Shown: positions 8,376 to 16,834 of the stretch, one piece after another
Numbering within the stretch: the stretch's first letter is position 1
Layout of the letters: every line of letters starts with the position of its first letter
NCBI RefSeq assembly: GCF_030816725.1
Contig: NZ_JAUSYG010000001.1
Coordinates: 1,054,001-1,118,000 of the forward strand
Source: Pseudarthrobacter defluvii
GTDB taxonomy: Bacteria; Actinomycetota; Actinomycetes; Actinomycetales; Micrococcaceae
DNA: 64,000 nt
Direction: 5' to 3'
The notes under the pieces: model-generated
What the model was told of the DNA's origin: nothing
What the model saw: the letters and a program-made list of their open reading frames with translations, nothing else
Databases searched by the model: none
Translations under genes and position numbers: made by a program

Positions 8376-9443
8376 GTGACTCCCACGCTGCTTTCCACCC
8401 TGACCACCTCCGCCGTCGGCGGCCCCGCCGGAAAATTCATCGAGGCGCGCACCGAGGCTGAGATCATTGACGCCGTCCGCTCTGCTGATGCCGCCGGGGA
8501 ACAGGTGTTGATCATCAGTGGCGGGTCCAACCTTTTGGTGTCCGACGACGGGTTCCCCGGGACCGTTGTCAGGATCGCCTCCGAGGGCTTCACGGTCAAC
8601 GCCGAGGACTCCTGCGGGGGAGTGGCTGTGGTGGTGCAGGCCGGCCACAACTGGGACAAGCTCGTGGAGCACGCGGTTCGCCACGCCTGGTCCGGGATAG
8701 AGGCTCTGTCCGGCATACCCGGCTCAACCGGCGCCACTCCCGTGCAGAACGTGGGTGCCTACGGCGCGGAAGTCTCCCAGACCATCGCCGCCGTCCGCAC
8801 CTGGGACCGCCAGCGGAACGCGGTTCAGACTTTCACCAACTCCGAGCTGAAGTTCGGCTACCGGGACTCCATCCTCAAGCAGACCACGGTCAATGGCTCG
8901 CCCCGGTACGTGGTGCTCACCGTGGAGTTCCAGCTGCCGCTGGGGCGGATGAGTGCCCCAATCCGGTACGCCGAACTGGCCCGCGTCCTCGGCGTGGAAG
9001 TGGGCAAGCGTGCCTACGCCAACGACGTCCGCCGGGAGGTACTCCGGCTGCGCGGCTCCAAGGGCATGGTGTGGGACGCCGCGGACCGGGACACGTACTC
9101 CACCGGCTCCTTCTTCACCAACCCGATTGTTCCCGCCGACGTGGCGGACAAGCTGCCGGAAGCGGCGCCCCGCTACCCAGCCGGGCAGGACGGGCTGGTG
9201 AAACTGTCGGCAGCGTGGCTGATAGACCAGGCAGGCTTCGGCAAGGGCTTCGGCCGTGAACCGGATGGCGTGGCCGGCGGCCGCGCTTCCCTGTCCACCA
9301 AGCACACGCTGGCGATTACCAACCGCGGCTCCGCCAGCGCCGCTGACATGGTGGCTGTCGCGCGGGAGGTGCGCGCCGGCGTCGAACGCCAGTTTGGAAT
9401 TTCGCTGCACCCTGAGCCCCTGCTGATCGGCCTGGATCTCTAA
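8376..9443 (+). CDS. murB: UDP-N-acetylenolpyruvoylglucosamine reductase
   Basis: MurB reduces the enolpyruvyl group of UDP-GlcNAc-enolpyruvate to lactate with NADPH and FAD, giving UDP-MurNAc for peptidoglycan synthesis. The 355-residue protein shows the FAD-binding block SGGSNLLVSDDGF, the GIPGSTGATPVQNVGAYG block (around residues 112-128), the substrate/proton-donor segment STGSFFTNP (Ser near 245) and the C-terminal LHPEPLLIG with the second catalytic Glu. The arrangement (Tyr loop present, long form) is that of type I MurB. The GTG start is placed by the family N-terminus and by a -10 box 6 bases upstream. Confidence 0.96.
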   Translation: MTPTLLSTLTTSAVGGPAGKFIEARTEAEIIDAVRSADAAGEQVLIISGGSNLLVSDDGFPGTVVRIASEGFTVNAEDSCGGVAVVVQAGHNWDKLVEHAVRHAWSGIEALSGIPGSTGATPVQNVGAYGAEVSQTIAAVRTWDRQRNAVQTFTNSELKFGYRDSILKQTTVNGSPRYVVLTVEFQLPLGRMSAPIRYAELARVLGVEVGKRAYANDVRREVLRLRGSKGMVWDAADRDTYSTGSFFTNPIVPADVADKLPEAAPRYPAGQDGLVKLSAAWLIDQAGFGKGFGREPDGVAGGRASLSTKHTLAITNRGSASAADMVAVAREVRAGVERQFGISLHPEPLLIGLDL

Positions 9444-9474
9444 AGCGCCGCTGTCCGCCTGCTGCAGGCGGGCC

Positions 9475-9480
9475 TAGGAT
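9475..9480 (+). promoter_or_regulatory. TAGGAT -10 box, leaderless start of winged-helix gene
   Basis: TAGGAT, then 6 bases, then ATG at 9487. No Shine-Dalgarno sequence. Confidence 0.45.
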
Positions 9481-9486
9481 GGGCGC

Positions 9487-10590
9487 ATGGCTGCAGTAGG
9501 TGTCCTCCGCGACGGCAGGATGATGGGACGGCTTCGGCTGGCGTCCCAGCGGCTTGGCGGGAACGTGGCCACCTCCACTCCGGAGCTGGTCCGCTGGATG
9601 ACCGCCATGCAGGCACAGGACCTGTCGGCGGCCCTGTGGGCGGTGGGGGTCCGCGTGCCGGGCGCGGGAATCACTGATGTACGGGCCGCCATCGATTCCG
9701 GGACTGTGGTGCGGTCCTGGCCCATGCGTGGGACGCTGCATTTGGTGGCACCCGAAGACTTGCGGTGGATGCTGGACCTCACAGCCGAGCGGCTCACCAG
9801 GAGCATCGCGGCCCGCCACCGGCAGCTGGACATTGCGTGGTCCGACGTCGAAAAGGCCCGCGACCTGGCGCTGGACCGCATCCTGGCCGACGGTCCCATC
9901 AGCCGAGCCGGGCTGTTCAAGGTGTTCGACGCCGGAGGCCAGCCGACGCAGGGACAGCGGGGGATCCATCTCCTGGGTTCGCTGTGCCGGCACGGGTGGC
10001 TGGTGCTGGGGCCCCTTGCCGGGAACCAGCAGCTGATCGCCGCGTTCGACGAATGGATTCCGGCATCGCGGAACCTGGAGCGGGAGCAGGCCATGGCGGA
10101 GTTTCTGCTCCGGTACTTCCGCAGCCACGGACCGGCCACGCTCCGCGATTTCGCCTGGTGGACACAGCTGCCGCTGACCGAGGTGCGGCAGGCGTTTGGG
10201 CACGTCCGGCACGAGCTGGTGGAAGTGGAGTTTGAGGGGACCAGCTATTGGCTGTCACCTGATGTGGCGGCCCTCGTGGACTCCGGGCTCCCCGGCGGCC
10301 GGGCTGTCCACCTGCTGCCCGGTTTTGATGAGTTTGTCCTGGGCTACACGGACCGCAGCCTCGTCCTGGCACCGGAGCACTCCGACCTGATCGTGCCCGG
10401 CGGGAACGGTGTTTTCAAGAAGACGGTGGTTGCGGCGGGGAAGGTGATTGGCACCTGGGCCCTGCAGGGCACGGGGCCGGCCGCCGCCGTCGTACCCGAG
10501 CTCTTTGACCAAGCCCGCCCGCTTGGTCCGGCAGCGCAGGCGGCCCTGGCCCGGGCAGCCCAGCGGTACAGGACGTTCCTGGCCACCTGA
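9487..10590 (+). CDS. Winged-helix DNA-binding domain protein (HTH_42 type)
   Basis: A 367-residue protein of the HTH_42/winged-helix DNA-binding family common in actinobacteria. Typical features are WMTAMQAQDLSAALWAVG near the N-terminus, SWPMRGTLHLVAPEDLRWML (around residues 75-95), FAWWTQLPLTEVRQAF, and a C-terminal LLPGFDEFVLGYTDR block. Distant relatives include the YcaQ/AlkZ DNA glycosylases that unhook interstrand crosslinks, where Q-x-Q residues are catalytic; here the QAQD sequence at about residues 39-42 sits at the comparable position, but equivalence is uncertain. Function unassigned. Confidence 0.75.
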   Translation: MAAVGVLRDGRMMGRLRLASQRLGGNVATSTPELVRWMTAMQAQDLSAALWAVGVRVPGAGITDVRAAIDSGTVVRSWPMRGTLHLVAPEDLRWMLDLTAERLTRSIAARHRQLDIAWSDVEKARDLALDRILADGPISRAGLFKVFDAGGQPTQGQRGIHLLGSLCRHGWLVLGPLAGNQQLIAAFDEWIPASRNLEREQAMAEFLLRYFRSHGPATLRDFAWWTQLPLTEVRQAFGHVRHELVEVEFEGTSYWLSPDVAALVDSGLPGGRAVHLLPGFDEFVLGYTDRSLVLAPEHSDLIVPGGNGVFKKTVVAAGKVIGTWALQGTGPAAAVVPELFDQARPLGPAAQAALARAAQRYRTFLAT

Positions 10591-10606
10591 CGCCCGCTTC
10601 CGTCCC

Positions 10607-10673
10607 GCATAGGCGGCCCTGCCCCGCATAACCGGTGCCGGGCAGCAACGGTTTTGCGAGGGAGGGCCGCTCG
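10607..10673. repeat. Hairpin-forming repeat, left copy
   Basis: This 67-base stretch aligns with 11684-11750 at 56 of 67 positions in the same orientation. Within each copy the outer parts are complementary (GCGGCCCT near the left end with AGGGCCGC near the right end, and CATAACCG with CGGTTTTG), so a single copy folds as an imperfect long hairpin. The two copies bracket the AbiEi/DUF559 gene. Confidence 0.75.
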
Positions 10674-10742
10674 TTTCGGTCGCCGTCCACATAGCGGCGT
10701 TCCGTGCTGCCGCTGCCGGCGTCCGCCGTCGATTCTTGAACC

Positions 10743-11708
10743 ATGAAACGCGATGAGGTGCGAGCCCTGGTCGATGATCGATGGCCGGAACAAGCAGTGG
10801 CTTCAACCCGCCAGTTGGCGGCTGCGGGGCTGGATGATCGTGTGGTGGCTGCGGCCGTGAAGAGCCGTGCTCTGCTCCGGTTGCGGCGAGGAGCCTACGT
10901 CCGCAGTATGCATTGGCATAGCCTCAAGCCGTGGGACCGGGACCACCTCCACCTGGTGGCGCATTTCGAGTCGACGCATGGCCGGGCCCGATACAGCCAT
11001 GTGAGTGGGGCACTGCTGCATGGCTTTTTTGTCTTCGGCAGCGTATCCGCAGTGCACGTGACAACGAGCTACTCCAATTCGAGGGCAAGCGCAGCCAAGA
11101 ATGTCCGGACACACAAGCTGCCACTGACACAAGCTGAACTGGCCTCATTGTGGACGCCCGACGGTCGAGAAATCTTCACCACCAGTCCCGAAAGAACGGT
11201 GTTGGACTGCGCCCGGATCCTGCCCCTGGACAACGCTGCGGTGATCGGTGACCATGCGCTACGCAAAGGAGCGTCCATGGAGGCCATGCGGCAGTTGCTG
11301 AACGATAGTGGGGTCACGCGTGGAGGCAGGCGGGCCCTGGACCTGTTGAATGTCCTGGATGGCCGATCCGAATCCGCAGGGGAGACACGGACAAGGCTGC
11401 TGTTGCATTCTCTTGGCCTGCGTATGTTCGAGCCACAGGTAGAAATCCCTACCCGTGAGGGGCTTTTCCGGGCAGATTTCGCGGACCCCGGGTCCCGGGT
11501 GATCATCGAGTTCGACGGCGCCGCCAAGTACACGGACTACAAGCCGACGGCAGATGTGCTTCTCGCGGAGCGGCGACGGGAGAACGCATTGCAGGAGCTG
11601 GGGTGGACCTTCTTCAGGATCAACTGGAAAGCCCTGGACCGGCCGGGCGAGCTGCAGCAGAGACTCTTTGCGTTTCTGGCACAGCAAAAGCGGCCCCGGC
11701 CCGTATAA
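10743..11708 (+). CDS. AbiEi-type N-terminal domain plus DUF559 nuclease-like domain
   Basis: The 321-residue protein starts with a winged-helix AbiEi_4-like domain (about residues 1-60, with LLRLRRGAYVR) seen in type IV antitoxins and ends with a DUF559 domain (about 220-310) of the Vsr/PD-(D/E)XK fold. The DUF559 core is visible as IIEFDGAAKYTD, then ERRRENALQELGWTFFRINW. Many actinobacterial genomes carry several such stand-alone proteins; no cognate AbiEii toxin is adjacent. The stop codon and last few codons lie inside the right copy of the flanking hairpin repeat. A GATTCT box 6 bases before the ATG suggests a leaderless start. Role unproven; DNA repair, defence or selfish-element functions are all possible. 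Confidence 0.75.
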   Translation: MKRDEVRALVDDRWPEQAVASTRQLAAAGLDDRVVAAAVKSRALLRLRRGAYVRSMHWHSLKPWDRDHLHLVAHFESTHGRARYSHVSGALLHGFFVFGSVSAVHVTTSYSNSRASAAKNVRTHKLPLTQAELASLWTPDGREIFTTSPERTVLDCARILPLDNAAVIGDHALRKGASMEAMRQLLNDSGVTRGGRRALDLLNVLDGRSESAGETRTRLLLHSLGLRMFEPQVEIPTREGLFRADFADPGSRVIIEFDGAAKYTDYKPTADVLLAERRRENALQELGWTFFRINWKALDRPGELQQRLFAFLAQQKRPRPV

Positions 11709-11750
11709 CCGGTGGCGGGCAGCAACGGTTATGCGGGCAAGGGCCGCTCA
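11684..11750. repeat. Hairpin-forming repeat, right copy
   Basis: Direct, 56/67-identical partner of 10607-10673. It begins within the last codons of the DUF559 gene (stop at 11706-11708), so the protein ends with residues encoded by the repeat. The arms AGCGGCCC and GGGCCGCT and the inner CATAACCG-like/CGGTTATG sequences allow a hairpin that could also serve as a terminator between this gene and the convergent asd gene. Confidence 0.75.
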
Positions 11751-11766
11751 TGTAACAGCTGTGGGC

Positions 11767-12897
11767 CTACAGGTTGCCGGTGGCGATGTTGAGCATGCGG
11801 CGCAGCGGCTCGGCGGCGCCCCACAGGAGCTGGTCGCCCACAGTGAAGGCGCTGATGTACTGGGGGCCCATCTCCATCTTGCGGATGCGGCCCACCGGGA
11901 TGTCCAGGGTGCCGGACGCGGCAACCGGGGTCAGTTCGGCCATGGAGGCTTCCTTGGTGTTCGGAACCACCTTGGCCCACTGGTTGTCCTCGTCCAGCAG
12001 CTTCTCGATCTCGGCCACGGACAGGTCCTCACGGAGCTTCAGTGTGAGGGCCTGGGAGTGGGAGCGCATGGCGCCGATCCGGACGCAGAGGCCGTCCATG
12101 ATCACGTGGTTTTCCTCGGAGGTGCCCAGGATCTTGTTGGTCTCAACGCCGGCCTTCCACTCTTCCTTGGACTGCCCGTTGCCCAGGTCGGCGTCGATCC
12201 AGGGGATCAGGGAGCCGGCCAGGGGGACGCCGAACTGGGTGGCGTCGATGCCGGTGCGCTGGTGGGCCAGGACCTTGCGGTCAATGTCCAGGATGGCCGA
12301 CGCCGGGTCGTCCAGTTCCGTGCTGACCTCGGCGTTGAGCGTGCCGAACTGGCTGAGGAGCTCACGCATGTGCCGGGCGCCGCCGCCCGAGGCAGCCTGG
12401 TAGGTCATGGAGGTTCCCCACTCGACCAGGCCATTCTTGAACAGGCCGCCCAGGCCCATGAGCATGCAGGAAACGGTGCAGTTGCCGCCGATGAAGTCCT
12501 TGGTGCCGTTGACCAGGCCCTTGTCGATGACGTCGCGGTTGATGGGGTCCAGCACGATGATCGAGTCGTCGTTCATGCGCAGCGTGGAGGCGGCGTCGAT
12601 CCAGAGGCCGTCCCAGCCGCGGCTGCGCAGGTCGCCGTGGACCTGCTTGGTGTAGTCGCCGCCCTGGGCGGTGACGATGATGGGCAGCTTGGCCAGGGTG
12701 TCGAGGTCGAACGCGTTCTCGAGCTTGCCGGCGCCGTCAGCGAACGACGGCGCGGCACCTCCCGCGTTGGAGGTGGAGAAGAACACCGGGTTGATGTTGG
12801 CGAAGTCGCCCTCGTCCTGCATGCGCTGCATGAGGACGGAACCGACCATGCCGCGCCATCCGACCAGGCCGACGGAGGGGGTAGCTGCTGTAGTCAT
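11767..12897 (-). CDS. asd: Aspartate-semialdehyde dehydrogenase, proteobacterial-type
   Basis: Asd reduces aspartyl phosphate to aspartate semialdehyde with NADPH, the branch point for lysine/DAP, methionine and threonine. The 376-residue sequence has the NADP-binding [15 protein letters not shown], catalytic Cys140 in GGNCTVS, the [15 protein letters not shown] block and RSHSQALT with the catalytic His. These motifs and the length match the E. coli-type branch rather than the roughly 340-residue Asd usually found beside ask in actinobacteria. Here asd stands alone, without ask. A TAAACT box 6 bases before the ATG suggests a leaderless transcript. Confidence 0.95.
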   Translation of the reverse strand: MTTAATPSVGLVGWRGMVGSVLMQRMQDEGDFANINPVFFSTSNAGGAAPSFADGAGKLENAFDLDTLAKLPIIVTAQGGDYTKQVHGDLRSRGWDGLWIDAASTLRMNDDSIIVLDPINRDVIDKGLVNGTKDFIGGNCTVSCMLMGLGGLFKNGLVEWGTSMTYQAASGGGARHMRELLSQFGTLNAEVSTELDDPASAILDIDRKVLAHQRTGIDATQFGVPLAGSLIPWIDADLGNGQSKEEWKAGVETNKILGTSEENHVIMDGLCVRIGAMRSHSQALTLKLREDLSVAEIEKLLDEDNQWAKVVPNTKEASMAELTPVAASGTLDIPVGRIRKMEMGPQYISAFTVGDQLLWGAAEPLRRMLNIATGNL

Positions 12898-12903
12898 TCG
12901 TCC

Positions 12904-12909
12904 AGTTTA
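12904..12909 (-). promoter_or_regulatory. TAAACT -10 box, leaderless start of asd
   Basis: On the minus strand TAAACT is followed by 6 bases and the asd ATG at 12897. No Shine-Dalgarno sequence. Confidence 0.5.
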
Positions 12910-13024
12910 GACTTCGCATCCGGAGGGCGCAGTCGGTTACGTCACGCCGGAGGCAGCTTGGGAAGGTACGACGGCGGCAGGCGCTGAGGCCCTGGTGTCA
13001 CGGCGGCGCGTTGCCATGCAGGTC

Positions 13025-13462
13025 CTAATCCCAATCCAACTGGCGGGCACTGGGTTCAGGGATGCCCCGTTCCGCCCGCAAGCGTTTTGCCCTTGAAGAC
13101 ACCTTCGCCATTCGAACGGCGTAAAGGACGCCGGCCACTCCTAACACGGTCAGGAATAGGGCGTCCCACAACGGGCCTTGACCCCTGCTCGTAGGTCCTG
13201 CCACCAGCCAGATGGAGACGACCGCAACGGCAGCGAAGACAACCGCCAACACCAGGAAACCGAAGGCAGACCTAACCTGAGGATGTGAGCTGGCGCTCAC
13301 CACCCCGAGTTCGTCCTTCGCATAGCTGTACAAGTCACCGTTCACAGTGTGGAACAGGACTCTCTTTTCCCCGCGCTCCAGCGCCTTTTCGTGTTCGGCG
13401 CGGACTTGGTCGTCGCGGTTGGAGCCATTGCCCGTGTTGTTGCCCGGAATGCGGTTCTGCAC
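13025..13462 (-). CDS. Two-helix membrane protein of the WXG100 operon
   Basis: A 145-residue protein translated from a GTG one base after the stop of the preceding gene; AGGA precedes the GTG. The first 60 residues are hydrophilic (NNTGNGSNRDDQVRAEHEKAL), followed by two transmembrane helices (about 69-88 and 98-116) and a basic cytoplasmic tail rich in Arg and Lys. No family is recognised. As the last gene of a three-gene operon headed by a WXG100 protein it may be a membrane partner, an immunity protein or an accessory factor; none of these is shown by the sequence. Confidence 0.7.
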   Translation of the reverse strand: MQNRIPGNNTGNGSNRDDQVRAEHEKALERGEKRVLFHTVNGDLYSYAKDELGVVSASSHPQVRSAFGFLVLAVVFAAVAVVSIWLVAGPTSRGQGPLWDALFLTVLGVAGVLYAVRMAKVSSRAKRLRAERGIPEPSARQLDWD

Positions 13463-13463
13463 C

Positions 13464-14126
13464 TTAGTCCTGTCGGATTGATCGGATGTGATCCATGACC
13501 TGGCCGTCTGTGAGGCCTGTAATTTCCTGGATGGGTGCGGAGGGAGCGTCGGTGGCACCATACCCGACTGCCCACCCCGGCCCGCTGCGTTTGACGAGAA
13601 GCTGTGTCTTCGCATCGTCTTGAAGGAGCCGGATGGTGGCACCTCCCGACGGATGGTCTTCAAGGTGCTTGCGGATTATGTAAAAGTTCGCTTCTGCGGG
13701 CGTGGCATCGGGACGCTGGGCCATGGCAAACCAGCTGAGGTACGCGCGGGGCTGCAGGAGTATCTGGTATTTGGGCGACTCGACGGACAGCACGTTGTCC
13801 ACGGAGTCAACGGTCAGGAGGTTAATCTGGACATGCTTGACTGCCTCGGTCAGAGCGCTGGTTACTGCTGCTACCGGTCCAGCGACAGAGAGTTCACCAC
13901 CGGGTTCCGCTGTCGCCGCGCCACGGGCCACCAAGGAGGAGGCACCGGCAGCGAGCATGGAGGCATCATCCAGTTCTTCCACCAGCCGCAATGCCTTCGC
14001 GGATGCCTCTGCTTCAGGGCCTCGGCGCAGGCTCAAGAGAAGTGCCAGTTCGGCGAAGCCAAAACCGATCGCGTCGGGGAAACCTTGTCCGGCGGCTGTG
14101 CCCCTGGCTGTGCTTGTTTCAGTCAC
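13464..14126 (-). CDS. Unrecognised protein of the WXG100 operon, possibly a secretion chaperone
   Basis: A 220-residue soluble protein starting at GTG with GAGGAGAA as a good ribosome site. The N-terminal half is helical and Ala/Leu-rich; the C-terminal half alternates in a way that suggests beta strands (NVLSVESPKYQILLQPRAYL, then GWAVGYGA). No signal peptide or membrane segment. It begins 19 bases after the WXG100 gene and ends 1 base before the membrane protein gene. Size and position recall EspG-like chaperones that accompany type VII substrates, but I see no sequence motif that establishes this. Treat as unknown. Confidence 0.65.
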   Translation of the reverse strand: MTETSTARGTAAGQGFPDAIGFGFAELALLLSLRRGPEAEASAKALRLVEELDDASMLAAGASSLVARGAATAEPGGELSVAGPVAAVTSALTEAVKHVQINLLTVDSVDNVLSVESPKYQILLQPRAYLSWFAMAQRPDATPAEANFYIIRKHLEDHPSGGATIRLLQDDAKTQLLVKRSGPGWAVGYGATDAPSAPIQEITGLTDGQVMDHIRSIRQD

Positions 14127-14145
14127 TGACTGTTCTCCTCAGTTC

Positions 14146-15111
14146 TTAGAAGCCGAAAAAGTCGCCGACTGCGTCGACGCCGTCGCTGATGGCACCGCCA
14201 ACGGCCTCTGCCCCTTCCACGATCTTATCTTTGGCGTTATCCACCGCCTCGTGGATAACGGGGACGTTGTCGTACAGGGCGAGTGCGCCACTGGCAACCA
14301 TGCAGACCGTACCCACCGGCGGTGGAGCGAACGAGCCGGCCCCCACCGCGACCTTGAACAACGAATACTTGCCGGCGTCGATATCGCCCTCTTTGAAATT
14401 GTTGAAGGCATCCAACGCGTCCAGGCCCACGCCCACAGCACCCAGGCCCTTGCTGAAGCCATCCAGGTATTTGAACGCCTGGCTGGTGCTGGCCACATTT
14501 AGAACTTCATGGAATTTGCCCTCAAATAAGTTGTTGGACAGGTTGAAAAACTTGCTGAACTCGTTGGAGTTTTCGAAGGCTTTCCACGCGGCCGGGTCCA
14601 GGAAATCACCGATCCGGGACTTGTGCAGCATTGCACCAATATCGAACAGGCCCGCCCGCAGGTTAGGGAAAGCCTTCGTGAGGCCGTAGATGTCCCAGCC
14701 ATCGCGGAACGGGGAATCAGGATCAGTCAGCCAGTCCGGTCCCCATGGATCGTTGCTGCCCTGCCCCTGCATTGGCGGGCGGGGGCCGTTGCTGCCGGCG
14801 GGCGAACCGGTGTCGGGTCCGCCACCTGCGGCGGAGCCGTTGGTGCTGGCCTTCTCCTGTTCATCTGCGTTCTTGAGGAGCACCTTTGATTCCTGCTTGA
14901 GCCGCGAGACAGTTTGCTGAAGGAGTGTGCGGTGGCTGGTGTTCCAGTCGGACCGGAACCGCTGGGCGTCAGCGCCCTTCCAGGCCGGGTTGTTGTTGAT
15001 CTGGCTGCTCAGCTGTGTCGACTGCTGCTGCAGCAGGTCCGCCGTCTTGCGGAACTGCTGCGCGAGGGTCCGCAGTTGCTCGACGTCGGCGCCCCACAAA
15101 GTTCCTGCCAC
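14146..15111 (-). CDS. WXG100-domain protein with long C-terminal domain (probable type VII secretion substrate)
   Basis: The first 90 residues form a WXG100/ESAT-6-like helical hairpin with the turn motif W44-K-G46 (AWKGADAQRF). A Gly/Pro/Ser-rich linker (about 95-135) leads to a 185-residue C-terminal region with amphipathic helices and glycine-zipper-like hydrophobic stretches (AVGVGLDALDAF, VCMVASGALALYD) and a tail ending GDFFGF. WXG100-headed proteins are exported by type VII systems, and longer ones are often antibacterial effectors. The GTG at 15111 is preferred because GGGGGGA lies 6 bases upstream; a TTG at 15126 is inside that purine run. No secretion ATPase gene is in the window. 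Confidence 0.75.
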   Translation of the reverse strand: MAGTLWGADVEQLRTLAQQFRKTADLLQQQSTQLSSQINNNPAWKGADAQRFRSDWNTSHRTLLQQTVSRLKQESKVLLKNADEQEKASTNGSAAGGGPDTGSPAGSNGPRPPMQGQGSNDPWGPDWLTDPDSPFRDGWDIYGLTKAFPNLRAGLFDIGAMLHKSRIGDFLDPAAWKAFENSNEFSKFFNLSNNLFEGKFHEVLNVASTSQAFKYLDGFSKGLGAVGVGLDALDAFNNFKEGDIDAGKYSLFKVAVGAGSFAPPPVGTVCMVASGALALYDNVPVIHEAVDNAKDKIVEGAEAVGGAISDGVDAVGDFFGF

Positions 15112-15226
15112 CAGGATTCCCCCCAATATTCATCCAGCAGCCCCCAGAGTGCTGCGTGCACCAGCCTAAGGCAGGAGCAGGCGGGCCGCGATGGGGCGGT
15201 CTCCCCATGCGGACAGCCTTATGCCG

Positions 15227-15445
15227 CTAACCCCGGTCCGACTGCTCCAAGACGGCGGCCTTCCGCGCGCGCAGCGCGAAGAACGCCCCGAAGGTGAACA
15301 GCTGTGTAACGACCACCAGCACGATGGCTCCGGCGATCTTGTTGCCGCCCAGGATCATGGTCAGTCCTACGATGGCGGACAGGAGCGCCAGCAGGGGCAG
15401 CAGCATGAAGCCCAGGACGAACAGGGTTTCCGGTTTCTTCAGCAT
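15227..15445 (-). CDS. Small two-helix membrane protein downstream of folA
   Basis: A 72-residue protein with two hydrophobic helices (about 8-31 and 38-58) and a short charged tail. It begins 4 bases after the folA stop and so is the last gene of the thyA-folA unit. I do not recognise a named function; similar short proteins appear to follow folA in related genomes, which is recollection rather than evidence. Confidence 0.65.
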   Translation of the reverse strand: MLKKPETLFVLGFMLLPLLALLSAIVGLTMILGGNKIAGAIVLVVVTQLFTFGAFFALRARKAAVLEQSDRG

Positions 15446-15449
15446 GTTC

Positions 15450-16034
15450 CTAGCCCTCAGTCCGTGACCATTTGGTGAATCGGTAGCGTGTGCCGTTGGC
15501 GGCGGTCAGCCAGCCGTCCGGCGGGACGGAGGCGGTGGCCTCCCAGCTGGGGCCAAGCTCCGGGGCGAACGTGTCGCCGTCGGCCTTCACATCGATGGTG
15601 GTGACCACCGCGACGTTGGCGAGTTCGGTGGACTGGCGGAACACTTCACCGCCGCCCAGGATCCAGACGGTCTCGCCGCCGTCGACGAACTGCGACTCAA
15701 GGAGCGCGTCATCAAGGGAGGGGACCACCACGGCGCCCTCCGCCTCGGGCGTGTTGGCCCAGCTTTTCTGCCGGGTGATGACGATGTTGGTGCGCCCGGG
15801 CAGCGGACGGTACTTGTCCGGGAAGGACAGCCAGGTTTTGCGGCCCATGATGACCGGATGCCCGGTGGTCAGGCGGGTGAAGTGCTTGAGGTCCTCGGGC
15901 AGGTGCCAGGGCATGTCCCCGTCCTTGCCGATCACGCCGTCGGATGTCTGTGCCCAGACCAGGCCCACTCCCGTGCTCGATGCGGCCAGTTCCTCGGTGA
16001 ACGACTGTGGGTCGGTGGAGTTTTCGGTGCTCAT
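15450..16034 (-). CDS. folA: Dihydrofolate reductase
   Basis: DHFR reduces dihydrofolate to tetrahydrofolate with NADPH, regenerating the cofactor oxidised by thymidylate synthase. In the 194-residue protein [17 protein letters not shown] is the catalytic loop with the Trp-x-Leu and acidic substrate residue, [14 protein letters not shown] and [11 protein letters not shown] are NADPH-binding blocks, and [12 protein letters not shown] is the Gly-Gly cofactor motif. The ATG overlaps the thyA stop (ATGA), so the two are translationally coupled. The N-terminal 20 residues before VGLVWAQ are an extension. Confidence 0.95.
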   Translation of the reverse strand: MSTENSTDPQSFTEELAASSTGVGLVWAQTSDGVIGKDGDMPWHLPEDLKHFTRLTTGHPVIMGRKTWLSFPDKYRPLPGRTNIVITRQKSWANTPEAEGAVVVPSLDDALLESQFVDGGETVWILGGGEVFRQSTELANVAVVTTIDVKADGDTFAPELGPSWEATASVPPDGWLTAANGTRYRFTKWSRTEG

Positions 16035-16834
16035 ACGGCGATCGGGGCCTTGATGGTGGGGTGGTGCTGGTAGCCCACCACTTCGAAGTCCTCCAGCGTG
16101 TAGTCGAAAATCGAGGCCGGCTTGCGCGTGATTTTCAGCTGCGGGTACTCGTACGGCTCGCGTTCCAGCTGCTTGAGGACCTGGTCCATGTGGTTCTCGT
16201 AAATGTGCACGTCGCCGCCGGTCCACACGAATTCGCCGGGTTCGAGCCCCACCTGCTGTGCGACCATGCACGTGAGCAGCGCGTAGGAAGCGATGTTGAA
16301 GGGAACGCCGAGGAACATGTCCGCCGAGCGCTGGTAGAGCTGGCAGGAGAGCCTGCCGTTGGCCACGTAGAACTGGAAGAACGCGTGGCAGGGCGGGAGC
16401 GCCATGTCGTTGAGCTCCGAGACATTCCATGCTGACACGATGTGCCGGCGGGAGTCCGGATTCGACTTGAGGTTCTCGATGAGTTCGGTGATCTGGTCGA
16501 TATGCCCGCCGTCAGGGGTGGGCCAGCTGCGCCATTGCACGCCGTAGACCGGGCCCAGGTCGCCGTCTTCATCCGCCCATTCGTTCCAGATGGTGACACC
16601 CTGGTCCGTCATCCACTTGATGTTGGTCTCGCCGCGCAGGAACCACAGGAGTTCCACCGCTACGGACTTGAAATGGACCCGCTTGGTGGTGATCAGCGGG
16701 AAGCTTTTGGACAGGTCAAAGCGGATCTGGCGCCCGAAAACGCTGGTGGTTCCGGTGCCCGTGCGGTCCGATTTATGGGTGCCGGTGGCCAGGACATCGC
16801 GCAGGAGGTCTTCATAAGGGGTTGGGATGCTCAC
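16031..16834 (-). CDS. thyA: Thymidylate synthase
   Basis: ThyA converts dUMP and methylene-tetrahydrofolate to dTMP and dihydrofolate. The 267-residue sequence carries the catalytic Cys149 in [10 protein letters not shown], the RRHIVSAWN phosphate-binding Arg segment, [18 protein letters not shown] and the HIYENH dUMP-binding block. Start is GTG, preceded at 6 bases by TAGACT, so thyA probably has its own leaderless promoter even though its first 23 bases overlap the 3' end of the upstream membrane gene. It is followed by folA with ATGA coupling, joining dTMP production with folate recycling. Confidence 0.97.
   Translation of the reverse strand: MSIPTPYEDLLRDVLATGTHKSDRTGTGTTSVFGRQIRFDLSKSFPLITTKRVHFKSVAVELLWFLRGETNIKWMTDQGVTIWNEWADEDGDLGPVYGVQWRSWPTPDGGHIDQITELIENLKSNPDSRRHIVSAWNVSELNDMALPPCHAFFQFYVANGRLSCQLYQRSADMFLGVPFNIASYALLTCMVAQQVGLEPGEFVWTGGDVHIYENHMDQVLKQLEREPYEYPQLKITRKPASIFDYTLEDFEVVGYQHHPTIKAPIAV

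Noticed and set aside
10743..11708. Complete AbiE toxin-antitoxin system
   Set aside because: Only the AbiEi-like domain is present, fused to DUF559; no AbiEii nucleotidyltransferase gene is adjacent.
14146..15126. TTG at 15126 as start of the WXG100 protein
   Set aside because: It overlaps the purine-rich ribosome site that correctly spaces the GTG at 15111.
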